Below, piece by piece: positions 1-11,100 of a stretch of DNA of 64,000 bases; the first letter of the stretch is position 1, and every line of letters starts with the position of its first letter. The notes under the pieces were generated by a model that was given only the letters and a program-made list of their open reading frames with translations, was not told the origin of the DNA and ran no database searches. Made by a program: the position numbers and the translations under genes. The stretch comes from Pelodera strongyloides (lineage: Eukaryota; Nematoda; Chromadorea; Rhabditida; Rhabditidae), in assembly GCA_036852015.1 (NCBI GenBank), contig JAANDG010000615.1, positions 21,926 through 85,925 of the forward strand, in the 5' to 3' direction.

Positions 1-144
1 GCGAACACGGTGGGAGAAAAATCGGGCTTGTACACAAAAATAGAAGTGATTTGTTTGTATATGCGACGAGAAGAACACACAATGCGACAAGATTTGGAAA
101 CTCCCCTCATCCGGAGAGTTGAGGAACGAGCGAGGTATAGGGAG

Positions 145-148
145 AAGG

Positions 149-189
<41 letters not shown>

Positions 190-206
190 GGAGAAAGAGA
201 GGGAAA
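145..206. repeat. (GA)n microsatellite
   Basis: Run of GA dinucleotides with a few interruptions. It keeps several frames open, so the Arg/Glu-rich reading frames across it are not genes. Confidence 0.95.
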
Positions 207-452
207 GTACCAAATACGAGGACAATGGTAAGACGGAATTGTCTTCTACGATAGAAAAAGATCGACGAATACAAATGTCGACACTTCAGAAGTGGTCAAG
301 ACAGACAGTGGTTCTCAACTATGTATAACACACCAAGAAACGGTAAAAAAAAGAAAAATTGTGATGCATGAACAACTGCCAATTAAAGCACTAAAGTCGT
401 CAGAACAGTAGACAATGATCATCAAATAATATGTAGTAATGAAATAACTTAC

Positions 453-941
453 TCGGATGTTGCTTCGCATTTCAGGAAAAATTGCGTCTGCTTGCCGCCG
501 ATCTGTACGTCGGCACTGCCGATCTTGCAAGCGCCGCCGATGACGGGCGTCTGAGCGAACGCTGAAATTATTCATTTTAAATGAAGAAAGCGGATGGGGA
601 AGAGAGACGCCGCACGGGATTTCGATACATTCTCTGCAATCTTTTGCTGGGAAATTTGTCTTACTATACAGCTATGATATTATAAACGACCGCGATGTCC
701 TTTGTATAGCGTACGTCACATTCCGGTAAAATTACCCGTTTAAACTTTTGGAAGATGGTGCACTATACGATTTACGATTCACAGTAATAAACCGGAGTGA
801 CCACTTCAGTATAAAGTGTAAGTGAATACATATCTAGAATGTCTAATAAGTGAATATTATCAAATGTGTCTGATCTAGCCACAATCACATACCAAGAGCC
901 GGGAGTAAAAGCGCGAGCACAAGCGCCCTGGAGCGGTGCAT
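453..941 (-). CDS. Secreted cysteine-containing protein, first two exons (gene incomplete)
   Basis: Exon 1 is 893-941: ATG followed by a classic signal peptide (MHRSRALVLALLLPAL), ending in a GTATGT donor. Exon 2 is 453-561, with acceptor AATTTCAG and donor GTAAGT. The split codon at the junction gives Ala, so the signal peptide ends ...PALAFAQ, a good cleavage site. Exon 2 encodes about 36 residues with two cysteines, containing GGACKIGSADV and QFFLKCEATS. The C-x(n)-QFFLKC pattern resembles small cysteine domains of nematode secreted proteins, but I cannot name the family or function. Exon 3 is not certain: it may lie in 1-440, beyond the GA repeat, or off the window. Exon phases agree and the start is fixed by the signal peptide. 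Confidence 0.6.
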
Positions 942-946
942 GCTTG

Positions 947-948
947 CT
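947..948 (-). other. Probable trans-splice acceptor of the left-edge gene
   Basis: On the minus strand a pyrimidine-rich CCCCATTCAG ends here, five bases before the ATG at 941. An acceptor this close to a start codon without a matching upstream donor is typical of spliced-leader addition. Inference from position only. Confidence 0.45.
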
Positions 949-1240
949 GAATGGGGTATGTTTGAGGTGGGTTGTGCGAAGGCTCCTCTGGTTGTGAGTG
1001 AGGCGAGGCCGACACCCCCCGGTAGAGCACTCTATAAGCACGTCGAGTCTCCGCCCTCAAACTGCCTGCGGGCCAACCACAAGACAGCACGCAGGCCGCC
1101 AAGACGCAGACAGCATCGGCCTAGCGGAAACGGTAGAAATAGCGGAACAATAGAGATACGTCCTCCATGGAGAATCACCCACTTTTTCCTGCTTCTTGTT
1201 CTCCGAATGCAGAAAGGTTTTTCCGAAGAAGACTAGAATT
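949..1240 (-). promoter_or_regulatory. G+C-rich region upstream of the left-edge gene
   Basis: This stretch is much richer in G+C than its surroundings and lies immediately 5' of the start of the secreted-protein gene, so it may hold its promoter. I see no specific promoter motif. Reading frames across it are short and have no splice context. Confidence 0.3.
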
Positions 1241-3082
1241 CAAACACTTCCGTTAGTATGAAATTCTTGCGATCGGCACATTGAAGCAGTGAAACCATGC
1301 AAGATATTATTTTGATTCAGTGAGTGTGATTTAGATGATTTAGATGAAAATGAGCCACACGTCTAGATTAGTGAACAGTTACTTATTTATCACAAAAATC
1401 AGCCAGGCTTCTTTTCGAATAGTTAAAAATCGAAAATGACATGGAGATTTCGGGCTTTTACAGACTTGAGAGTTGTCAACGTTATAAGCAATTTTACTTT
1501 TTTTTCACCCCCTTATTTTGATAAATGACATAATTCTTAGCAAAATTAGAGGTGACTAGTGCGGTAGTAACGCCAAAGATGCGCCTAGACCTGAGAAATT
1601 TGAACCGTAATATATTGACCTTCCACATTAACTTCAAAACGCGGCATTCACTGCCATTGATGCGGTAAAACCTTCAAATTGTCTTGCTTCCTTATTTGTA
1701 CATCAAAATTGTTAGACACTGTGCCCTGGGGTGTTATCTCAGATGCTTGTGCTATCTATGTTTGTTTGGTCGCGCCATCAGTTACCCTCAGGACTAGACA
1801 CTCAAAATGACCGACGCACACATAAGTGTTGCAGGTCTATGTACTGACCAACGACGTGCTCTATCCCTTCACTTGTGATTTGGATAAACTATAATATGCC
1901 TCCGATTACGGTGGAATTGTATGATATGACACGTTCACGGTTCACACACGGAAAACTACACTCGCCACATAAATATCATGATCTTCTATCATAATACATC
2001 ATATAAGGGCAATCGAGTAAGAATATACAGTAGTACCACCCGCCGTGTGGAACTATTGTTCCTAGTTCCTACCTACTATCTTCCAACTGTCTGATTGTAT
2101 ACAACGATTGGTTAGCACTGTATAACAAGGTGTTCATTGTATTTCCGTGCTCGCTTTCTGATATAAAAAAGCTTGTTTCTCTTTCTAATGACTCGATTTT
2201 CCGGATGATTGTGTGTCTCCTTCGTGACATAAAATGATTGTTCATCCCCTGTCCAAAAGTTGTCCCCTCTCTCCCATAAACCGTTCGCTTTCTCCACATC
2301 CCAAAAAAATGGTAACTTGCGCAACGAGAGAAATCGTCCGCATTGAGCGTGCGCATCGGAGAGACGCAGACATCCGGGTGTTAGTGATTACCCGCGGGAA
2401 GGGAATCTTGGCTGTGACTTGGGACACTCCCGCTCCCGCCACGCCAGACTCATTCCCACATAGGGGACGCGCGCTGGGGACTGGCCAAGAAAGGAGTGTT
2501 GGGGTACAAGTTTTATTGGGACACAATAAACTGGAAAAATAAGTTGTCGGTGGCAGAGCAGCAACAAGCTAGTCTTATGACAAATATGTTCCAAAGTTGG
2601 GTTTGTTTATCTTACTGGCGGAGACGTCGCAGAATGCGTGAGGATTTTTCTTTTCTTTTCTCGTGAGCTGAAACGAAATCAATTTCGGATTATTTCATAA
2701 CACACATACACACATATGAATGGTAATACTGCAAAATCACGAATTAGGTGAGTATTCACTTCATTCAAAGTAGGCCCTTTCATCACAACACTGCTTAAAC
2801 TCTCTCGCTATCTCTCTCTCTACCCTGATTTCTCTCCCTCTCTATCAACCTTCTCTCTCTATTATACCTCTCTCATTTCTTTTGTCTTCAGGTTTGCTTT
2901 TATTTTTGGACGATGCCGCTTCCTCTTACGTGTGCGCTTGGCCGGAATAGCTCGGTGCACAGTCAGCACATGTAGATACAGTAGTGTCGGTACACGGTGC
3001 TTCTACACTAGTGCGTAAAATAAATAATGGATTTTTTTCAAATACCGATATAAATGATACATATGTATTTTTCGGTACTCAC
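1241..3082. other. No gene recognised
   Basis: AT-rich intergenic DNA with a CT-rich patch at about 2800-2880 and a G+C-rich island at about 2330-2500. No convincing exon, inverted repeat pair or RNA gene was seen. Confidence 0.5.
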
Positions 3083-3217
3083 TCTGAATTACAAAACAAA
3101 ACACGCAAAACAAAATGTCTACGTATGCTGAAGATGTCTGTATTCTAAAATTAGTTTTGAGGTCTCGTTCTAGCTCTTTCACATATCGTTTTTTTTTGAA
3201 GAGAGCACACTTGACAG
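3083..3217 (-). CDS. Candidate internal exon, unknown protein
   Basis: An open stretch of about 44 codons is bounded by a TTTGTTTCAG acceptor and an AGTGAGT donor. The peptide is lysine-rich and amphipathic (for example RYVKELERDLKTNF) and ends in a hydrophobic run (YVDILFCVFCFVIQ). Phase does not match the candidate exon at 3909-4054 without another exon between them. No family recognised; it could be chance. Confidence 0.25.
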
Positions 3218-3908
3218 CTGAAACAAAGGATGCGAGGTGGTCAAGATGACATTTTTTGCACAATTCATTGTGTATTTTGATGCACAACAGCAACGCACGG
3301 GAATGTGGTTGGATGTCACAGATGTTTCTGGATGTCACAGATGTTTTTGGATGTCACAACTGTTTTAGTTGTCTTAGGCAGTAAGCCTGCGATTTTACCC
3401 TTTTTGTTCTCTGAATCTAAATAAAAATTCCGATGAGTATTAGCTTTCGATGGTCTCAAGTCTCATTACGATTGTGGACGTGAACAAATGCAAAGCAAAA
3501 TTGTAATAACGAATAGTTTGCGTAATCATTGTAGTAGATTTCTTCCAAACGGCCTATCTTCCGGTTTTTGGATACCTGCATTCCGGTGCATCATGTGCAA
3601 AAGAGTATGATTAGAATCAAGAGCTCAATGCGATCTCACATATAAACGTAGTTGTCACCATACGTTTCAAAAGACGAAAGTTGTACTGCTTTAATATATT
3701 TACTCAAAACTTCGTCTACCCGGGTTGATACTTCTTAAAAGTAATATTAGGGTGCAGATGATAGTGTTGTTTGACCGGATTAGCGCTTCACGCGAACGGT
3801 GCTCCAGCCACATACGGGCTCTAGCGGTAGACTACCGATGAGACGGCGAAAGGGTCTTATCCGGTGTGGACAAACAATAAGGACACTGTTCCGAATAACA
3901 AAGCATAC

Positions 3909-4054
3909 CCAAATTTGTACGCTAAACGAATCGTCGGGGTGTACGAACTTGAAGATAGAGAGGGAGTACACAGTATCGTAGCTAGTAGGTAGTAGTCTGA
4001 TGGGTTTGCTATCACAAACTAGCAAGCCGACCTTCGTTTCTGGTGCGCCGTAAA
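3909..4054 (-). CDS. Candidate exon, unknown protein
   Basis: Open frame of 48 codons with balanced composition (VYGAPETKVGLLVC..., then IFKFVHPDDSFSVQIW), an AAAAG acceptor and a GTATGC donor. An in-frame ATG at 4076 offers an alternative start. It lies between the chemoreceptor fragment and the left-edge gene on the same strand, so it could belong to a separate small gene. No family recognised. Confidence 0.3.
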
Positions 4055-4536
4055 CTTTTAAAATATGGAAATACATATTTTACTCTTCAAGAGCATGCAC
4101 CCTTACAGTTCAGTTGGTACAATACACTTTCAAAGTAGCCCATTCATTCTTATATCTATTCAATTACTATTTCATTCATTACTTCGCCCTGGCATACACA
4201 AATATCAGCTTGTGTCGTACCAGGGTTTTTGGAGAATGAACTTTCTCAAAAAGTAAACACGCACTTGTGTTCAGCCATAAAGTACAGATCAGATAGTGAA
4301 CGAGGAAAGAGTTGACTGAAATGAGGTACACGGGTTGAGTGCTCAAAGAGACCGAGTGTCACCTCGTCAACACCACCGTACTACACCGACGGCTGCTGTT
4401 AAAACTTGAAAATATGCTGCAACTAAACGTGATATCCTGGAATGTGACCATACGTGTAAAGACAATGTATTCAAATTTCGAAAGTCAACAAAATAATCAG
4501 CATCGGTGGCACGCCCTTATATTTGAATATTTATTA

Positions 4537-4719
4537 TTAAAGCGAAATACCAGCCGGTTTTTGAAACCCATCTCAAATATCAGCATTCTTATGCAGTTAT
4601 GCTAAGAGGGGTCTATTGGGGTATATCTTTTATTCAAATTTAGGATCATTTGCATATGAAACATAGGAAAGCAGGGCGTACTCGATGCGTTTCAATAACC
4701 GGACGGTATTTCGCTTTAA
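4537..4719. repeat. MITE-A copy 1
   Basis: TTAA-flanked element whose inverted ends read AGCGAAATACC and GGTATTTCGCT. Inside the ends are the family's GGTTTTTGAAAC block and an internal GCATTTGCATAT-like motif. Confidence 0.85.
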
Positions 4720-4804
4720 AAGAGCGCAACCAAACCTTGAAACCATACTGTATAAAGTTGAACCATGCTGTAGTTGTAAAACAATTGTCCTTCTTATCTC
4801 GGCT

Positions 4805-4970
4805 CATTTCTGGCGAAACGCTCAGCGAAAGTAATTTTCAGGCAAAATTAACAAATATTACTGACGAGCAGGCCTAAAAGTCAATTGTCATACAAGAAGA
4901 GAGCGCATGGATGTAGAGACACCCGGGAAGAAAAGTAGCGAAACGCTCAGCGAAAATTTGGCGCCTTGCT
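4805..4970. repeat. Short duplicated motif
   Basis: The block GAAACGCTCAGCGAAA occurs at about 4816 and again at about 4939, with unrelated spacing sequence. Too short to classify. Confidence 0.5.
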
Positions 4971-5226
4971 AGAGTATCGCGTCAAAAAGGAATATAGTTT
5001 TTACCCGATGGAATCATGTTTGAACAAAAATGCTTGCATTTCAGGTGAAGTGGTATGCAGAACCGATGCACATACAACTCTGATCATCAACTATCTTTAT
5101 ATGAATACATTTGTTTATGTTCACCTTTTCGTGCATTACGAACGAACGAACCATGCACCAGCGCATAGACCTGCAACACTTATGTGTGCGTAGGTTATTT
5201 TGAGTGGCTTAGTTTAATTATTCAGA

Positions 5227-5397
5227 TTAAAGCGAAATGCTAGCCTCTTTGGAAAATTTGCATATGATAGGCAATTCCTATGTATCCTATGCTAATTTTG
5301 TACGATTGCCGTGGACGATCGTACAAAATTAGAATAGGATACATAGGATTTGCTTATCATATACAAATTTTCCAAAGGGGCTAGCATTTCGCTTTAA
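5227..5397. repeat. MITE-B copy 1 (palindromic)
   Basis: Near-perfect palindrome of about 171 bp between TTAA sites; ends AGCGAAATGCTAGCC. The centre is GTACGATTGCCGTGGACGAT, so the whole element can fold into one long hairpin. Confidence 0.9.
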
Positions 5398-5599
5398 CCC
5401 AACCATAACCATACAGTTGACATTTTTCTAATGTCATCGTGAAATCATTCGAATCGTCATTGTGTAATTTTTCGAGAATTGTGAAAGAGACTTTTCATAA
5501 GCGTTGCCCAAGACTTTTCTCGACAAACTCTTCTCTAGACATGAGATGCATTTCCTTTGGTTATCCTCCCTCTTGATTTACAATATCGATCTATTTCAA

Positions 5600-5632
5600 A
5601 ACTATATAATGAAATAGAAGCAGTTCAGAGTT
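5600..5632 (+). promoter_or_regulatory. TATA-like element
   Basis: CTATATAATG lies about 30 bases before a purine-rich segment and about 300 bases before the candidate small ORF at 5912. Suggestive only. Confidence 0.2.
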
Positions 5633-5911
5633 CAGAGTGTATCGTAAAATTTTGATTGAGCCGAGTTTGATTATCTTGATCTTGGTGTACTTTCACGACG
5701 ACTCGACACTACGAAAAACATGTCACTTCCAGTCCCAAAATATATTCGAGATTGGGAACAAAAAAAGGAAAGAATCCTCTCGTTCCCGATTAGGCTGCTC
5801 GTTTGGGATAAGAATACCAGGAGTGGGAGAGAGAGAGAGAGACAAATCAGTGCATCATAGCTGTGCAATTTCAGTGTGTACTGTCGTCCGAGGGTGAGAC
5901 ATCGTGTATAC

Positions 5912-6097
5912 ATGAGTGGGCACAGTCGTGCAGGAAATCGGGAGAGTGTGCTATTCGAGGAGATCGCCGACGTCGACGGTGTGAAAGAAAGGTTTGCAAA
6001 CAGCGCTTCAACAGTCACGAGCGGCTGTTTATCAACCTATCAGGACTGCAGTCCCCCTCAGGGAGGACAAGATGCTTCAGGAGGATTGAACAAATAG
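5912..6097 (+). CDS. Candidate small ORF, 61 aa, unknown
   Basis: ATG-started frame beginning MSGHSRAGNRESVLFEEI and ending in a Gly/Gln/Ser-rich tail with two cysteines. Composition looks more protein-like than the surrounding frames, and the local DNA is unusually G+C-rich. Two overlapping frames are also open, and a possible acceptor (TTTCAG at 5871) could make it part of a spliced gene. No family recognised. Confidence 0.3.
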   Translation: MSGHSRAGNRESVLFEEIADVDGVKERFANSASTVTSGCLSTYQDCSPPQGGQDASGGLNK

Positions 6098-6644
6098 GCC
6101 GCGGCTCCGGAATCCAGCTATTTAGTGGTCTCAAGGACCAGGATTTGGATCTCATTTAGGGATTTTCAGTGAAATAGAAACGGCTCAATATTAACATATG
6201 GTTTAAACACGTGTGTGTATGAATGAATAAATACAATGCATAAAAGCCAGTGTTACATGGAAGTTGACAAAGCTATGAAAAAGTTGTAGAGTGTGAAATT
6301 CTCTACAAAACTGTGTTTATATAAATTTTGAAGGGGCGATGCTATGGGGTAAGTTTCCATTGTGAGAGATAAAGTAATGTGCAAGAGTGGTTTTCCTTAC
6401 GTTGCATATCATTTGGCCTGACAATGAGGCGAATTTCCAATACTTCAAAGCCTCGCAAAAATGGGCACACATATGTGAAACGTCTGAAACGTATTGCCTG
6501 AGGCTCATTTTGCTTTTTTTGGAGTTATACCAAATCCTTGAACCGTATTATGGATTTCGTTTCCGACATGACGACAAATAAACCTTTCTCCTTTATATAA
6601 TAAGATTCTCATTTGTTGATGTTAATCAAACTGGTTGTGCAAAA

Positions 6645-6850
6645 ATGTTATGGGGGTTTCAATGTATGGCAAATACTGCCGATTTTTGTTTCCAAGTCTG
6701 GGAAAATTTACCGTAGATTGGCACTACACCTACATACCGCCAAAAAATGGTCCCGTTGCAGGTAGTCACGAGACAATTTTTTCGAGCCTGCATAAACTAT
6801 GCATTTTCACCTCGTCTTGTATTATATCATGGTGCATTTTCTAACTTTCA
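6645..6850. repeat. MITE-L related fragment
   Basis: Carries GGGGTTTCAATGTATGGC and the TACCGTAGATTGGCACTACAC block shared with the copies near 7340, 14597 and 44858. Confidence 0.5.
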
Positions 6851-6892
6851 AAGGTGTATGCAGAATCGTCACGCGATGCATATTTGATACCT

Positions 6893-7076
6893 GAGGCCGT
6901 ATTCACCACTCCGTTTACCCCTGGAGAAAACTGTCTCTCGGAGAAAATTTACCTAGAAAGCGAGATTATGTCACAAAATTTGCATTCACCAGTCACTCTC
7001 CTTCCCGAAAAATGCGTTCCAAAAGTTTTGTCTCTAGAGAAATGTTTACCCTTGAGTGGTGAATACGGCCTCTGGA
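6893..7076. repeat. MITE with CCGTATTCACC ends (G/H-like)
   Basis: Inverted ends GAGGCCGTATTCACCACTC and GAGTGGTGAATACGGCCTC enclose about 145 bp of imperfect inverted repeat. The outer end is the same as in MITE-G, but the interior differs. Confidence 0.75.
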
Positions 7077-7339
7077 AGCAAAACACACCGTTTTTGCCAT
7101 ACATTGAAACCCCATTATTATGCAAATTTGCAAATTTACGAACATTTTTAGTGAAACAGTGTAGTGTATGGAATTTTCGGCACACTGTCTTGAAGACAAG
7201 AACGGTTGTTGTGCCCTTTGAGTGGAAATGTGGATGAGATGAACACACAGTGATGAGTGATGCGTTTTGCTATTTGAGAGCATGCGTCTGGAGTGTAGAT
7301 AGACATTCTTTGACCTATTTGTAGCAGTGGATCTGTGAC

Positions 7340-7640
7340 GCGAATAATGGAGTTTGCAACCATGTATGCCCGATTTCCCTTGCAAGTATCGAAAAATTTA
7401 CCGTATCTTGGCACTACACGAGAATATCTACAGGCAGTTTTACGACCGGTAGCCGTGGGACCATTTTTTATTCAAAAGTGCATCCACTGTGCGTTTCTTC
7501 TTGTTTCGTTATAATATGGGGCATTTTCTATAATGCGGATAACTTTCAAAGGTGTATTCAAATTCAAGATACACACAATTTTGCGAATTGACACCAGCAA
7601 GGAAAACTCGCGGTTTTTGGCATACTTGCAAACACCGTTA
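7340..7640. repeat. MITE-L copy
   Basis: Ends read TGGAGTTTGCAACCATGTATG and, inverted, GGCATACTTGCAAACACC. The interior holds the TACCGTATCTTGGCACTACACG block of the family. Confidence 0.6.
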
Positions 7641-8144
7641 TTGAATTAAAATGCACCACAAGAATATTAGATTATTTATTAGACATACTCGAAGAACGTG
7701 AGAGAGATAAAAACAAAAAAAAAGTTTAAGCTTCCTTGAAGTGAATGACAACCCTAAGTCTGCGGGGATTCTATAACGCGCTATCAAAGATACCGTAGAT
7801 TCAAAAAAAAAACGAGTTAGCACATGTCTAGTACGTTTTCTGTTAGCGTCTTTCTTCTCTTGCTCGTGCCGCACTCCTCTTTTACTGTGTGACTACGCTG
7901 CGTGGCAACACCGTGAATTGGCACGGATTCAAATTCAAACAGTCCCGCGCTTCAGAATTCGCTGTCTTTTTGTGCAGGCTACCGGAATCCCATATTGAAG
8001 GAAATTTTTGGAGGGGTTTGAAATTGTTTTTCTTCTGTAAAAATTGTTGTTTTTTTTCACTAAACTTGCCTTCAAAGCGTAACCCTATTTGAGCCTAACA
8101 TGCAAAACCGGGTTGACATTCTCTCTGTGCAATAAGACATAAAT

Positions 8145-11100
8145 TCACTCGGAAATCACGTCCAGTGATTGGACGGAGCCAGCCCTCTCGCTGCGAACTT
8201 GAGATTGTGGGGTTGTCGCGCGACTGATGCTCAGCGAACTCTGACCGAGTCGCGACTTGCGGCGCGACATGGAGCTGTCGCAGCGACTTGGAGCTGCCCA
8301 TTGCTTATCGAGTTGGTCGAAGTACACACTCGCCGCGTCGTCAATGTTGAGCTTACGCCCGTCAATGTCAACCACGGCACGGTTGTTCTAAACAGTCAAT
8401 AATACATGTAAGTTGCAAGTTATTTATTTATTTATTTTTTAAGTAACACCGAGGTGTGCAGCAAATAATATGATGAAGAGAAAGCAATGTACATATAAAG
8501 AAACCATTTGTACTGTAATGCTTGCTTAGGGCCCTTAGGACTGAGAACCATTTGTACTTTAGGACGCATACGCATACAACTTATTTAGAAACAAACCTCA
8601 TCTCCTTCCGTGGTTCGTTTCCTGCAAAATCGCCGAAAAAGTTCCTTCAGCTTATCGAAATAGACTTTATGCTGTCTGATTATTATTATGAATGCGCTAA
8701 TCGCATTCAAGTTCATCGACTGAAAAAATGTAGATTCGTAACAAACGCACAAGTTTCGAAAAGTGTTAAAGGGTCAGGCCCATTTCAGATAACGCCTATT
8801 TTTTATGACTCCATCGGATTCTCCGTTTCAAATATAGTAGGCTGTATTTTTTCCAATTTTCAGTCGCAATATTCGCGATCGCAATTGCCACACCCAATAG
8901 AGCGTATTGCCCAATTAGCGCGCAGGGGCGTGACAACTGCGATATATAGTTGTGTATGACTGGCCATTGTAAATTGCTGGTGAATTTTGCGCTTGAACTT
9001 TGGAAAAAAATTGCATGCTACCATATTTGATACGGAGAATCAGATAGAGTTATATAAAATAGAGTTAAATAAAAATTTACCTGAAATGGGCCTGACCCTT
9101 TAATTCAGAGATACGAATGTACCATATCCCATTTCCGTTTTTAACAATATAAGGAGGCGATACAAATATCGTTTTCGATCTACAGATTTGTATCTCGTTG
9201 TAAACTTACAATTCTATAGGCCATTTCATAGAAGAACCGAGTTGAGCGATCGCCTTCCTCCTTGGAAATATTGATGAAAGTTCCACCGATTATTTTCAGG
9301 ATTACTGTGGAGAAAAGCAGAGGAAGTACTATTCGGCCGACTCGCACATTCTCTGTCAACTGCAAATAACTGAAAATTCGTTTTCATGTTATTTGTTGTG
9401 TTCGGATCATGATCTATGATAGTTCATAGTGCACTTATATAGGAAAAGACCGTAAAGCGATATAACAGCCGTCTATGATAGTTCATAGTTCACTTATGTA
9501 GGAAAAGACCGTAAAGCGATATAACAGCCGGTTTTGGAACGTCTGTTGGACAACTGCGTTACCATGTTTTATGCAAATTAATTAGACAAAGGAATCGCGC
9601 AGTATCAAAAAAAAGTCGTTTATTAGAATAAGGCGTCAAGTATAGGTTTGAAGTCGTTTGAGATCGTCAAGCTTTTTCTACGGACCATGTTCTTCTGCAA
9701 ATCATTTGAGTCTTTACCTAACGAGTTACACAGATAAGTTCAATGTTCGTGAATGTGGCCGAAATTATAAGGTAACATGGAAATATCTGCTTAGTTGCTA
9801 AAGGGATTAATTCAAGGTTTGCGCAAACAAAAAAAGCCGGTTTTATTCCTTTTGCAACTATATTCCAAATGCAGAATGCCATTGCTAATTATCGGTCATC
9901 TGTTTGCGTTTATATGATACATAAATAAACAAAACCGCATAGATTACTGCTTACCATATACTACAAGCTAAAAAAACTGGGTATCACCTGGTATTTATGA
10001 CTGAGTGTTTTTGAAGTTTTCCTTTCAAACTGTCGACGATTGCACCAAAAAATGAACAGAAGAAGCTGGAAAATCAATTACGCGGGCCGCCACAATTTAG
10101 TCCAATTTAGTGTGCATGGCAATTGAAATGCCTCGTATTTCGTATTATTTCAGTGCAGTATTACTTCAATTTACGATCACTCTAAAGTGCTAAGGAAGAT
10201 CAAAAAATGAAACAACAAACTGCGAGTGATACTCCGTCAAAACAGTAGAGAGCCATATGTATCCACTGCTCCATTACAGCTAAATATTAAGAGATTTTCC
10301 TTTGATTCCGAGCATAAACTAATTCATAAATAGATAAGAATATACATAACTTACCATAATAAACGAGAAATTTGACGAAAACGACAAGAGTGACCTAAAA
10401 GGGAATGTTGACATGGAAAAGGTAACATGGAAATACCACATTATTTGCTAAAGGGATTGATTCAAGGTTTGCTCAAACAAAAATGCTGGCTTTGTTCCTT
10501 TGCAACAATATTCCAAATGCAGAATGTCAAATCTCATTGTTAATCAAAAATCGGTCATATGTTTCCGTCTGTATGTTCGTTTCTAACTTTCATCCTCGGA
10601 TGCACACTTTTTTGGTGTAAATAAAATAAATAAATGTTTTAGTTCGAGTTTTTTACACAGCTTTAGAATTCGGTAGAAAAATCAATTGCACATACTATGG
10701 TGAATCCAACTACTGGCACTACTGCTACATGTTTCACTCGTTCGTAATGTTGTGCTTGTCTTGTTGCGTAGACCCTTTCGCAGCAGAGGAAAAGAGTTGT
10801 TAGGGTGAGCACTTCAAAGTCGACCTCCTGCATCCAACGACGGAGCGTTTCTGAATGCGACTAGTATTCTTATTATATAAAGGAAAGGAGTGAATCATGG
10901 GCGATCCCTCATGGCCCTAGCCCGAAGACGTCGAGCAATTTGCCATCTGAACTCGTCGCCTACTGTTCAGGACCTCTGCGGAACATGTCATACGCAAATA
11001 GTAAATCTGTATTTTCACCCTTGAATAAAGGTGCACACACTTGTGGCGTAAAAGATAAAAAAAAAAGAGTTTACTTGGTCTTTTGTTTATGTGAACGAAA

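Noticed and set aside
7638..7874. 78-codon minus-strand frame with a hydrophobic end
   Set aside because: Low-complexity, A/T-run rich, no splice sites, next to MITE-L.
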